Source: Panopea generosa (taxonomy: Eukaryota > Mollusca > Bivalvia > Adapedonta > Hiatellidae). Taken from it: 64,000 nucleotides of DNA. The DNA is taken from the NCBI GenBank assembly GCA_029582155.1, contig CM055898.1:31366919-31430918 (forward strand), in the 5' to 3' direction. Below, piece after piece: positions 49,788 to 60,269 of the stretch (position 1 is the first letter of the stretch; the number at the start of each line of letters is the position of its first letter). The notes beneath the pieces were generated by a model, which was given only the letters and a program-made list of their open reading frames with translations, had not been told where the DNA came from and searched no databases. The translations under genes and the position numbers were made by a program.

Positions 49788-50191
49788 TTAGTTTTTATCC
49801 TTTTCGCACATGAACTGATAGCGATTAGCACAAATGTTGTCGTTCCAACCATAAGACAAGTCGACAGTCCTCTCTTGTACCCCAAGATTTTAAAACTTGT
49901 CCAATGGGCACCCGCCAGTTCGCATACTCGAACAGCTTTCCATACTCCCAAGTCCATTCCCCTTCTTGTAAAAATCGAATCCACCAATCCAGATGTACTT
50001 TAAATCAAAACTTGTGTTATTGATTTGCATGTCCGCCAAAAAATTGGAAGCAAACTCGTTTTTCTTGCTCAGATCCAATTGTTGTCAAATGTCCACCAAT
50101 GCGTTCGCAGTTTGCCAGTCCAATTTTCGATACAATGGTAAGAAGTAACAGTTGTTGTCTTCGTCCTCTTTCCAATGACCTGGGCAATGTC
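49788..50191 (-). pseudogene. C-type lectin domain pseudogene, copy B
   Basis: An acceptor-like 'caatagcacag' precedes the minus-strand start. The frame pieces in order are: 'HCPGHWKEDEDNNCYFLPLY' with 'RKLDWQTA'; a shift to 'NCERIGGHLTTIGSEQE'; a shift to 'NEFASNFLADMQINNTSFDL' with 'KYIWIGGFDFYKKG'; a shift to 'GEWTWEYGKLFEYANW'; 'EDC'; and finally 'SYGWNDNICANRYQFMCEKD' and a stop. These match the whole long-form C-type lectin fold (CPxxW, WxxA..C, GGHL..I.S..E, WIGG, W.WEYG, EDC, WND..C...Y.F.CE). At least four frame changes make it a pseudogene. The W-N-D element that normally supplies calcium ligands is still readable. Confidence 0.88.
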
Positions 50192-50645
50192 CTGTGCTAT
50201 TGATCAAAGGACGTAACTCTCCCGAGAGGTATTGCGATTACTCATATATTTTCTCGAATAGCTCGAACGAATATGAATACTCCCAGACTTGCAGACTGAC
50301 TGAAGTAGTAAATCTTTAACTGAAAAAGTATCGCTTAATGTTGAAATATCAAAAAGTTACAATCTGTAATTATTAAGTACACGTAAATGTAATGTTATTG
50401 CATGTAGTTTGAAATCCAGTATGAATAGCTCGTTGTTTTATTATTTTTTTTTTTGTTATTTGGCTTTTAAACCTTTTTGGTTTCTAAATAAATATATACC
50501 AGGTGGTGAAACGTTTGTAACAATGTTGCTCAAATATTGTAATATTGGCGCGTGTGACTGTCATTGATGGTTTCAATATCTGGCATAAAGCCACAATTGA
50601 TATTTAGATATATATATATATATACATATATTTAAGTATAAAGTT
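50192..50645. other. Gap between lectin copy B and the 318-codon ORF
   Basis: About 450 bp. It includes a minus-strand AATAAA at 50,437-50,442, 204 bp beyond the stop of the ORF, and an AT-rich repeat at 50,591-50,645 shared with 47,990-48,050. Confidence 0.6.
50437..50442 (-). promoter_or_regulatory. Candidate poly(A) signal
   Basis: AATAAA on the minus strand, 204 bp downstream of the stop of the 318-codon ORF. It is the first perfect hexamer I noticed. AT-rich context makes chance occurrence likely. Confidence 0.35.
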
Positions 50646-51602
50646 TTAATGTTTTACATTTTTCGTAATGTTAACGTTCACCTTTCCAATTTGTTTTAAA
50701 TACTCAAAGTGTGTATCGGACACTAAACATGCTTTAAAACAACCTTTACATTTATACAGACAACTTGGACTGTGCTTTGTTTCTTGAGTTTTGTCTTGAA
50801 GTAATGGGCGCAGTAAAGCTCCTCGGGAAAAGCAGTCATTTTCTTCGTGTTTTAAGCTTGTTGTTATACGTAGCGAATTCTTCCTATGGTGACTGTCACG
50901 AGTTTTCCAATACATTGGTATTTGAAATTGTTTACATACACTTCCTATTGCTGGACAATATTCTGGAGGTGCAGATCTTGCCCTTTCATCAAAACCAGTA
51001 GGTTTTGATACATCTTGGTGGTTTTCAACAATGTGGTTTGAGCTTACTTTATTTGTAAAATGTGTAAAAGATGTAACAAAGAAATAGCTCTCACAATTGT
51101 TATCAACTGTGGCCCATTTTCTTTTATGCTCATATTGATTGGAAGCGTTAACGTTATAGGTATTCCCAACAAGTGTTTTGCGTCGGCCAACATTACGTGC
51201 CTCTTGTCTCCCATTAGAACTAACTGACTGTTTTTCTTTATTCCGAAATAATAGTTTTGTGGCAGCGTTTTCATTATTTGGAATTATTTTATTTCCCCTG
51301 GATATTTTTAATCCACGTATAACCTCATCTTTAAGCACCTGCTGCTTATCTATTTCAAAATGTCGTCTTCCTAAAATAGCTGATGCGCTTTTTGCACGGT
51401 CTTGAATTTTGCCAGTCAATTCTATGCGTACAGGTGCGTACGGCGAAGCACATGCCTTTCTAGGAACATCGTCGATATGTGTTAACCACTTGTTAGCAGA
51501 AATATCCATCATTTTATATTCCATCGACACTATTGTATGACTTGGCATGGGTTGCACACGTTCATATACAGTTTTGAAACTGATTTTAAAGACAATATGC
51601 AT
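50646..51602 (-). CDS. Intact 318-codon ORF, unrecognised protein
   Basis: One of the two longest intact non-transposon frames in the window, with mixed codon use, unlike the AT-driven chance frames. It is basic and Ser/Asn-rich. 'KSASAILGR' (about residues 74-82) and 'DERARSAPPEYC' carry the RSA-type motifs often seen in cytoskeletal or ciliary proteins, but that is a weak hint. A Cys cluster near the end (C281, C285, C288, C292; CxxxCxxCxxxC) could bind metal. There is no signal peptide or membrane segment. The Met at 51,602 is assumed. An AG ('aaaatcag') within the first ten codons could instead be a splice acceptor, making this a terminal exon. The last eleven codons fall in a repeat shared with about 48.0 kb, so the original C-terminus may have been replaced. 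Confidence 0.55.
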   Translation of the reverse strand: MHIVFKISFKTVYERVQPMPSHTIVSMEYKMMDISANKWLTHIDDVPRKACASPYAPVRIELTGKIQDRAKSASAILGRRHFEIDKQQVLKDEVIRGLKISRGNKIIPNNENAATKLLFRNKEKQSVSSNGRQEARNVGRRKTLVGNTYNVNASNQYEHKRKWATVDNNCESYFFVTSFTHFTNKVSSNHIVENHQDVSKPTGFDERARSAPPEYCPAIGSVCKQFQIPMYWKTRDSHHRKNSLRITTSLKHEENDCFSRGALLRPLLQDKTQETKHSPSCLYKCKGCFKACLVSDTHFEYLKQIGKVNVNITKNVKH

Positions 51603-52195
51603 AAAAATTAATAAAATGTGTCAGTACTAAGCAAAATGATATTACACTCTATGAACTGTATGAATGTAGTTTATTTGAAAGCGAAAGATGATAAACTGTA
51701 CAATTATCGTAAATAAAATGCATATCCTTGCATGTGTAAATCACTATACATTGTGTTGCTGAATGTAGTACAGTATCGTGTTAGGTGATTTAAATAAAAT
51801 TTACTTATGTAACTTAAGAAGATTTGTGTTGATTGTTTATCTAAGACTGTTTTTCTTCTTTACCTCGTAGTTCATTAAATTGTCATGAACTGTTTTAATA
51901 ATAAAAATATAACAAATACTCGTAGTGTGTTTGTCATTAGTAAATTCCAGCTGCAATTTAGTTATAACCCAACTACACATTTACTATAATAACCAACCAA
52001 CACCATATAACGTTGAAGATGATGGATAGTGTTTCTAAGGCTAGAATAGACTGGTTCCCGTTCGACAGGTTATATAACCGGGTTATTTAGAGACAAAGGA
52101 ACACCTGTTCCTCTCATTGCGAGTTTTATAGTGCGGCACAAGCAGCAAAACATAAATCCATTTAGGAATTATATTGATTGTTTGAAAAATTCATT
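51603..52195. other. Non-coding flank upstream of the 318-codon ORF
   Basis: AT-rich. I did not identify a convincing upstream exon or a promoter with TATA/initiator spacing. Confidence 0.5.
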
Positions 52196-52700
52196 CGTTG
52201 GTATCCTTGGTATATTAGTAACATAATCCAAGTTGACAACAAATACTTGTTATTTGTGTAACTTATTCCAATTTGACAACAAATCCTTGTTATTTGTGTA
52301 ACATAATCCAATTTGTCAACAAATATTTGTTATGTGTGTAACATAATCCAGTTTGTCAATAAATCCTTGTTATTTTAGTAACATAATACAATTTGACAAA
52401 AAAATTATTTTGTAACATAATCAAATTTGACAACACATCCTTGTTATTTGTGTAACATAATCAAATTTGACAATAACTCATTGTCATTTCTGCAATGAAA
52501 TCTAATTTGACAACAAAGCTGTATCATTTATGCACTATAATAAGAATTGGACAAACTATCGTTGACATTTCCGTATTATATAATCCAGCATGACAACAAA
52601 TCATTGTCATTTATGCGCATTAGACGAACTTTTTGTCATTTCTGCTATATAATCCAACTTGACAAAAACTTTGTCATTTCTCTGTAACCAAATTTGACAA
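52196..52700 (+). repeat. ~41-bp degenerate minisatellite, about 10 copies
   Basis: Units contain 'gtaacataatccaatttgac' followed by 'aacaaatccttgttatttg'. The left part is regular. Toward 52,500-52,700 spacing and sequence decay, leaving 'ttgacaa' and 'gtcatttctg' fragments. Confidence 0.85.
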
Positions 52701-53188
52701 AAAAGCCGTATTACTTCGGCACAATTATCCAACATAACTTAACAAAAATATTTGGTGTTTTTTGGACTACTATCCGACTTACAAATTTAATCGTTCTGCA
52801 CTGTAACAAACCTTAACAACAACTGATGTCTAGCTCCTTGTTGCGAAATAACCCAACATTTGTTTATTTAGAACCGTTTTCACCTGATTATTCAGCTTGA
52901 AAAAGAGAAATGCTTGCATGAAAGCACATGTATGATGAACACGTTCAATCCTTTTAAACAAAGAGGATTCCATCCCAGTCGTATCGGAAGATTGATTCAT
53001 TCTGTTACTTCAGCTTATTTATGAGTTTTTCAAACAATCATATCTTCTGCAAACTTCGATTCCTCGATCAATATATAATATCGTTTTACCGACACTAAGT
53101 TCGTTTAATTAGTTGTCTTAGAAATGCAACATGAATGGATTTCCAAATGGAACTTAGCACTCTGTGATCTCAAAAATCGCATATATAA

Positions 53189-53335
53189 TTTGGAATTGTG
53201 ATAAAATCCTTACATTTCAATGGTGAAGATGACACATGCGACCGGAGATTTGATGATGACGGCAATTTTATATACATTAAAAGCCGTCGTAAGCAGCCAG
53301 TAAAAGGAAGAAACAAGATTTGTCTTTTAAGACAG
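53189..53335 (+). CDS. Candidate exon a of a small gene, unknown
   Basis: Frame open from after TAA (53,186-53,188) to a donor-like 'agacag' then 'gtagtt' at 53,336. It encodes 'CDRRFDDDGNFIYIKSRRKQ' and then 'PVKGRNKICLLRQ', and ends with a complete codon (phase 0). The true start or acceptor is not clear. Composition is GC-richer than its flanks. It could also be a fragment of a transposon protein. Confidence 0.28.
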
Positions 53336-53396
53336 GTAGTTGTTTAATACAGGATAGTTTGCTCTGAAAGCATAGCAATGTAATATAATGTAACAG

Positions 53397-53639
53397 CGCA
53401 TTACATGTTTGGTGTTTGAGCCGTTTACGGTCACCACGCTTTGTTTAATTGGCGTCTTCGTTGTGTTCTCTTGCTTATACTTATATATGTCACTGAGTAC
53501 ATCGGCGTATTGTATAGCGCTTTATGTCTATATTTACCAGAGCATAGTTGAGGGAAGAGAGAGGTTTGACTATTACTTAATCATCGTTCAAATGCGATCG
53601 CCCTTATTGTTACTTCTTTTGCTGTTTGTATTGCACTAA
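53397..53639 (+). CDS. Candidate exon b: hydrophobic, membrane-like, unknown
   Basis: It follows 'aatgtaacag' (AG at 53,395-53,396) directly after an in-frame TAA, and runs to TAA at 53,637-53,639. The first half is a likely membrane helix ('TTLCLIGVFVVFSCLYLYMS') and the C-terminus is a run of leucines. Codons are balanced (ACG GTC ACC ACG). Its start phase (0) fits the donor at 53,336, which would make a 61-bp intron and a joined product of about 120 residues. This is an inference from phase and composition only. Confidence 0.28.
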   Translation, partial: RITCLVFEPFTVTTLCLIGVFVVFSCLYLYMSLSTSAYCIALYVYIYQSIVEGRERFDYYLIIVQMRSPLLLLLLLFVLH

Positions 53640-53867
53640 TTTTTTTTTTTCAATTAGTAACATTGTAGATGGTGTAAGTGTTGTCGTGACTGTGTTCTTT
53701 CAATACTACGTCACCTGTCAAACTGCCGAACTAAACGACTGTCATTTTTTCACATAATATTTTGAACATAGCAGCAAATAATAAATTTAATGTCCAATGG
53801 TATCTAAAGTTTGTTTTTGTATCGTGTTAAGCGTCGTTTTTAACAATTTTCATTGATAGCGCGACGG

Positions 53868-54062
53868 TGTCTACTTGTGGCATTAGCCTAGCGCTGCCAC
53901 ACTGGAGTATCACATGGTATGATACTTCACTCAGTCATACTACAAGAAGCTTGAAGCTTCTAGTACCATTTTTCAAGCCTTTGGTTTAACTGACCGGGGA
54001 TCGAATTCACGACATTCCGCATGCGAGGCGGATAATCTACCACTAAACTACCGCTGCAGTTG
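53868..54062 (-). repeat. tRNA-headed SINE, minus orientation
   Basis: On the minus strand the head reads 'gcggtagtttagtggtagat' (A box), 'cgcctcgcatgcgga', then 'gtgaattcgatccccgg' (B box), resembling a glycine-type tRNA. The body includes 'aaaaatggtactagaagctt' and ends near 'ctaggctaatgccac'. This head and body pair fits a mollusc SINE. The head's terminal stem does not pair well, so it is not called as a tRNA gene. Confidence 0.7.
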
Positions 54063-55238
54063 GCTAGAATTTAAAAGTTAACATTTACCAAATGGTATAA
54101 ACTGCGTGTTACTATAATATAAAGTGGAGGATACGAGAGACAAGAAGCGTATATACTGCAGAAGAGCAATTGACAAAACATGGTTATATTTGTTATAATA
54201 GTTCATACTTTTTCAACAGAAGGGTTCGGTATTTTGCTGTTTAAACATCCAACCTTTCACGCACGTGTTAACATTGCAGTATTCGTTAAAAGATCAAAAC
54301 AACAAAATTAAATATACTCGGCTTTCAAGGTTGTCGTATATAAATATGCTGTTTATCAAAATCAGTTGATCAAGATGACAAAAATATATCTATGAATTAT
54401 TCATTTTTTTTTTCATCGTACATGAAATATAGAATATTTATCACGAGTGAAGAAATGCATATTAGTTTAAGTGCTCGTGATTAAAATTAAGTTATTTCCT
54501 CTACATCAATACTAAAACATATTATTCAAGTTGGCAAAAAAGTGAAAATACCATTTTTAATTTAACTATATACATTTTGACAGTGAATTTATCAAAACAA
54601 ACACATATATAGTGTTTTTGATGTGACTATCGATCTACTTTGTTTTAATTGTAGAATGAAAGTAAGCAATTCCTATTTTAATTATTTCTTATTAATCTGC
54701 ATTAATTGTAATAAAGATCAAGGTATCAGCGACCATTTGTGTCGAGACAAATGGTATTCGGCAAACATGCCAACAGTTTCAGATTCAGATCCGTGACCAC
54801 CTTGTTATTATACGTGTAACTGAATATACTATTTCGGTAAGGTTTACTCTATTTATTGATGTTTTGAACCAGGTTCTACAACATCGTAAGTCAATAAAAA
54901 TCGACACATTTATTAATGAAAAATGCATTTTGTTATAAGATTCAGCCATAATATAGGATCGAGGAATATGTTTGGTTTAACTCATCATTTAAAATGAAGT
55001 ACAATACGTTTGTCAACTTCATCGTAGAAGAAATCGGTAAAGTCTTCCAATATTTAAAAGTATAATGTGAAGATCTGTAGTAGACATAACGATGCGAGAT
55101 TCTCGTGTCTCTGGTCATATGACCTGTGTTTACGTTTCCTCGTCGAGAACATAGAGAATATAGCAAAGATGATAAATATTGTCATTCAAACCATTTAAGT
55201 TTAGCAATAGATCTTGCAATAGTTTTAAAATTATTAAT
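54063..55238. other. AT-rich non-coding stretch
   Basis: No gene is supported. The minus-strand ORF at 54,942-55,166 has no splice or domain evidence. Confidence 0.5.
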
Positions 55239-55451
55239 GGGGTCGTATTCACCAACATTTTTGAGAATATTTATAGATTTAAGCTTGAAAATAACAATGT
55301 AAAACTTAGATATCTAGTTTACTACGACAGATAGAATGATTATTGGAGTGTTTTTAAACAAATGTTGTTCTTAAAATGTGTTCTCTAAGTCTGGTTTTCA
55401 AAATTCATTCTTGAGTTCAAGTTTAAGAATACTGTCGGTGAATACCACCCC
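55239..55451. mobile_element. MITE-like element, 213 bp
   Basis: Terminal inverted repeats of 19 bp ('ggggtcgtattcaccaaca' and the complement of 'tgtcggtgaataccacccc') agree at 17 of 19 positions. The interior is AT-rich and non-coding. No clear target-site duplication remains. Confidence 0.75.
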
Positions 55452-55662
55452 TGGATCCGTTGTCATGAAAAAAATGTCTATATGTTGAACAGTCACATCA
55501 TGAAATGAATAGTCAAAATTGTAAAAATAATGTTAAAGAAAAGTTCTTACATTTTTATTTCGTGCACTGCACGAATATTCACGAAATCTAATTGGTAAAG
55601 ATAAACATATCTGTCCATGCTAATTTTTTCATGGACATTAAACCTAGTTTGCTGTTTTTTAA

Positions 55663-55850
55663 ACAGGTGATGCGCTGTGTATTAAACCGGTGGTGCGCTG
55701 TGTTTTAAACAGGTGATGCGCTGTGTTTTAAACAGGTGATGCGCTGTGTTTTAAACAGGTGATGTGTTTTAAACAGGTGATGCGCTGTGTTTTAAACAGG
55801 TGATGCGCTGTGTTTTAAACAGGTGATGCGCTGTGTTTTAAAAGAGGACG
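55663..55850 (+). repeat. 23-bp minisatellite, about 8 copies
   Basis: The unit is 'ttttaaacaggtgatgcgct' plus 'gtg'. One unit is shortened near 55,760 and one has 'ccggtggtg'. Confidence 0.95.
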
Positions 55851-58205
55851 TTTATCGGATATAATTTGTTATGCTTCCTCCAAATTTTGAGAAAGCATAT
55901 AGCCGCCTCTTCGTCTGTCCGTCCTAAAATTCTTGTACGCGGTATTTCCTTATAACCTCTGTTTGGAATTTTATGAAACTTGTTTGGGACACATCACTTA
56001 CAAGTAAATGCGCATATTGTCTTCGTGGTTAGATTATGGCCCTTTGGTTCCATCAATTACTTAAGCATTGCCTGCGCTATTTCTGGTCAATCTCTAGTTA
56101 CTGTTATCTAAAACAACATTTTATCATTGATTCCTTGCGTATTAATACTAATACTCAATATCTAGCGTTTATTCAAATATGTTATAAATAGCTGTAGAAT
56201 GCACCGCGAAGAAAATATAGTCCCAGCGATGTCGTGTGACAGACAATAACCCTGATATTTAGTTCTTACTTTATTTTTGACCTTTAACAATATTAGAATT
56301 GTACATATATATATCAAATCATTTCTGGCAATGCGCTTAATAAATTAAATCGTCAGTGAGCACACATGTTAGACAATTATTAAATATACGGATGTAAAGT
56401 ACATTTTGTCTCACTGTTTCTTTTATCTCACTGTTAAAGTTAAGAATCGTTTATCATTGAATTCATTAAACGAGTTTGGCTAAATACATTAATCGAGGCT
56501 CTACCAAGCATCATATCGTTAAAGCCAATGCGTTCAATAAATTAAATGATATATGATCACAGACGTTTGATTATTATTAAATATACGGATGCAACGTATG
56601 TTTCACCCCACTGATTATTTCATATTACTGTTTAAGTTAGGAGTTTTATCTCTTTTTAGTGACGATATTACGATTCTTGCGCAGGAAATTAGGTTCAGCA
56701 TATTTGTGTTACTGCAGGTTTACGTCTCACACAACAATTATTTTGTAATGTTCTGCATATAGAAAAATGCACAAATAGTTGGAACATTGGATATATTATC
56801 AATGGTTCTAAAAGTGCCTTGTTCCCATAGATAGTCCTCTGTTGGTCCAAATGTGCAGAAAAAATGGGATTGACCAGATTGCTTTTTCCCAATCTCAATG
56901 GTTTGATGGCACCCCTTCATTTTTGACAATTCTGTCCATTTGTTGCAGGATATAACTACGTATCTTTAAACTGTTATAGCTTCATTAAACAGTTCCCAGT
57001 GTCATCCGAATTTGGCAGAAATCATGAAAATGTTCCAATGTTCCCATGTTCACGAAGAAATATGACATTTAATCATTTTCAACAAGAAAAAGCCCAACCG
57101 CTTTACACAGCTCTAATTTCTTCGGCTTAAGAATCTTACCGCCATGTAAGGGAGACCTGTACTGCAACAAGACATCACCAGTTCAAGTTTACGTTACTGC
57201 AATGTGAGACTTTCGATAAATAACAAGTGTACTAGCTAAAATTGCAGTGTTCCTACTGATAGATTGTTTCTAGGAAGGAATGCCTTTTCACGAAAAGGTT
57301 TTCTGTCATGTTATTAATACCATTAAAGTGTTACTAAGTTAAATATCATAATTAGGGTACCAACCATTTAGTTTGTAAATGAATTGTTGGGGGTCAGTTT
57401 TTAAAATCGGGCTACTTAACCACTTTTACCACCAAATCCAAATTTGATAAGGCAAATGAAAAAAGAGTATTTGAAATGACGTTTTTACACATTTCTTGAC
57501 ACACTGTAATGTATTTGCAACATCTTAATCTAAATAGTCCTGAATTTGATAAAGCAAATGAAAAAAAAAGTATTTGAAATGACGTTTTTATATACTGTAA
57601 TGTATTTGCAACATCTTATTCCAAATAGTCCTGAACTGTAGTCTTGATACCAATATGTATAGTAATCTTTAATCAGATGATCTGTTATAATTATCAGATA
57701 TAAGTTACTGCCGTTATTTGTCTACGGTTTGGCGTTATCCTCATTTGAAGTTTTCTATAGAAATTCTTGCAGAACTCCTCCTTTTTGCTACCAAGAGTGC
57801 TTGATAATTACGTTGAGTAGTATACTTTATGGTATAATTTCTTGACAATAAAGAAAGTTTACAGTTTTTGTTGATTTATTTTAAATAATTTTCTAATTTT
57901 GTTTGCTATTTTTGAAATCAAGATATGAATTTTTCACCAAACATGTATAATTTACTTCTAAATATTTTTCTCAATTTAATAGACTGTCTCTTCGTTAAAA
58001 TATGTATTTTAACTAAAACTGAAACTGTTTTCTTTTTTGATAAGTTATAGTTTAAATTCTGAATAAAAATGAATTTGAAAAAAAATGACAAAAAAAAAAG
58101 TAAACATTTTTATCAAAATGATACCAAAATTATAAGATTCAGAGTCCAAAGAGTTATTAAGGAAATGTTTTGGGTGCCACTCGATATATCAGCTCTTTAT
58201 ATTGA
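55851..58205. other. Non-coding stretch with two local duplications
   Basis: No supported gene. A ~197-bp degenerate tandem pair lies at 56,325-56,450 and 56,521-56,645 ('ttattaaatatacggatg' in both). A ~105-bp pair lies at 57,431-57,533 and 57,541-57,636 ('gtatttgaaatgacgttttt', 'actgtaatgtatttgcaaca'). ORFs at 56,695-56,929 (-) and 58,069 (+) are not supported. The latter runs into the SINE. Confidence 0.55.
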
Positions 58206-58440
58206 ATTGTCGGGTCCTCCATGGCCTTCTGGTCTAAGGTGCCGTCTCAAGACCATTTACCTCTCACTGCTTAGGTCGAAGGTTCGAGTCCCGCTCGCTT
58301 AAAATACTTTTTTGTGAGAAAGTTTTCCAGTTACTGGATTACTCAGATTCGTTCTGAAGTGTTCCTCCACCAATAAAACTGGATATGCCATATATAACCT
58401 GAAATGTGTTGAAAATGACGTAAAAATCACTGCAAAAGAA
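58206..58440 (+). repeat. Leucine-tRNA-like SINE
   Basis: The head 'atggccttctggtctaaggt' is like the A-box region of leucine tRNAs, and 'tcgaaggttcgagtcccgct' is a strong B box. The D-loop and acceptor stem are poor. The body includes 'actggatatgccatatataa' and 'aacctgaaatgtgttgaaaa'. Confidence 0.7.
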
Positions 58441-58734
58441 AAAGATGAAATGCTATTTAACTGCTAATCAAACTGCTGATCAAACTGACCAAACTGAGAC
58501 AAAATGTTGACAAACTATCCAATATATTTTATCTGAACTGAAATAAATGGAACTACTTTATGAAGTTCAGTACCATTACTGCTACCATTTTCTGCTATAT
58601 TTTATATGCACACGAATAATGTGTGATTTTTTTTCTAGAGAGTTGTTCCGAATCGAATCATTTACAGAATGAATATATGATAACTTGCTGACGTGTACTG
58701 AGCAAAAAAGCTAACCAGTCTCCTTGCATTTTAC

Positions 58735-58830
58735 GAATAATTATTAAAATGGGTACGCTAGTCAATATTTTGACGAAGATATTGGAAATAAAAAATGGCA
58801 GGTTAGCTGTTCCGTTCAGTATATATTCGA
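58735..58830 (+). repeat. Dispersed repeat end (copy 3 of 3)
   Basis: 'ggttagctgttccgttcagt' with the preceding 'ttttgacgaagatattgg' matches the 1.1 kb copy and, in part, the 13.58 kb copy. Confidence 0.5.
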
Positions 58831-59060
58831 CACGCAAGCTTCTTAGTAATTTATCACTTACATGGCAATATTAATTTATATAGTGCTTCTATTATCTTGT
58901 TCTTCAGTGCTAGTTTCCCTGTTTAAACATCAAATATATCGCCATCAGTATCAGATAATATATTTGTGTGTGTTTCGTTTAGTCCACTAGAGACCATTTT
59001 TTGAAATCATTTTCTGCGCTTTCAAACTTGAAATTAACAAAACTAATACATGATTTCTAT

Positions 59061-59066
59061 TTTAAT
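59061..59066 (-). promoter_or_regulatory. Candidate poly(A) signal (ATTAAA)
   Basis: ATTAAA on the minus strand, 87 bp past the stop codon of the two-exon gene. Its distance from the stop is reasonable for a short 3' UTR. Confidence 0.4.
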
Positions 59067-59152
59067 TTTAAGTACTATTCAATCAGTATTTTTATACTGA
59101 ATTGCAGATATATTTAGTGTATTATTGATACAATAAAATGTATTCACACTAA

Positions 59153-60269
59153 TCATGGCTGACGGAGTTTTGTAGATTTTTTATGCATGTGGTATTGACA
59201 GTTTTCGAAAACGCACATAGACGCTGGATGATGGACGTCCTTCTCTTTCTCTAGAGAAATCAGAGTTGGCACATCGTTAAGTCTGTCTGGAATTTCCTTG
59301 TCATCATTACCAGATTTAACTCTTATATGTTTTTTCTTTTTCTTTTTAGTCTCACTTTTCTGATTTCGTTTATGTTTCGCTTTCTCATCCTCTTGTGTTT
59401 TTACTTCAGACATATCTCCAATGGAGGGTAACGTAAGTTTGTTGTTTTGGTTTTTAACATACGCATTCTCAGGAGTGTCCCCTCTTGAGTACGCGTCAAG
59501 AATATGTGGAAGAAATAGATGAAGCTCTGAATGCGAATCCGTACGTTTGAAATCTACTTTAAACTCCTGTTGAGGTTTTAGTTTAGGAGTAGGGTTTGCG
59601 GTAACATAGTCAATTTCTTCTTCATCCTCTTCGTAAAATGTCGTTTCTTCTTTTTGTGACTGCTCGAGTGATTTGATTTCTGGTCTTAGTTCTGATAAAA
59701 TATTGCTAGATTCTTTTGAAGGAGATAATGATAGTGCCCTAGTGCTATTAGGCTCCGATTTTACCGACCGACTTATTTTCGGTTTAGAAGTCACATCTAG
59801 TATTATCTGACTTTGTGTTTCAAAGTCTAAATCGTCATGTCTTTCCACATAAATTCCCGATTCGTCTTCAGAAAGCACTTGAAGCCGTTCGGTGGCTTCA
59901 ATAAGTCTTTGGAATGTTGGCGATTGACTTCGAGGGTGAAACCCGTGCTTTGACGGAGTGAGAGTTTTCACCTTAGGGTTTTGATTTTGAAACTTCCATC
60001 GGTACTGGATAGGTTTCACTAAATCAGAGAAAAATTTCATATCTGGTTGGGTGTCGAACATTTCTTCAGGTAATTGAACTATTCGATTTCTTCTTGCAAC
60101 CAGTGAGGATGTAGCAATAGTAGGGTATCCTGATTTTAATTGGCTTTCGGCGTCAAGAAGTACAGCGTTGGCGGCCTTGTCGTCAAATATAGCCAGGTTC
60201 TCGGCGTTAATGCGACCACCAACCGTAGAAATATCATGGGCTGGACCATCAAGGGGTAGCACATTATGC
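59153..60269 (-). CDS. Terminal coding exon of a two-exon gene, unrecognised protein
   Basis: The minus-strand exon begins after 'aatattcttcag' (AG at 60,271-60,270). One base completes a split codon, then 371 codons run to TGA at 59,155-59,153. Joined to 61,374-61,289 the product is about 400 residues, and the split codon becomes CCG (Pro). Visible features, in full-protein numbering: 'AHDISTVGGRINAENLAIFD' (about 39-58), an SP-rich middle ('LSLSPSKESS', about 208-217), an acidic run 'EEDEEEIDY' (about 242-250), and a Lys-rich tract (about 324-345) that may be a nuclear or nucleic-acid-binding signal. There is no signal peptide or membrane segment, and it is probably largely disordered. I do not recognise the family. 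Confidence 0.75.

Noticed and set aside
53990..54060. tRNA-Gly gene on the minus strand
   Set aside because: Boxes are good but the terminal stem is unpaired and a SINE body follows.
58206..58300. tRNA-Leu gene
   Set aside because: The head resembles tRNA-Leu, but its stems do not close and the sequence continues into a SINE body.
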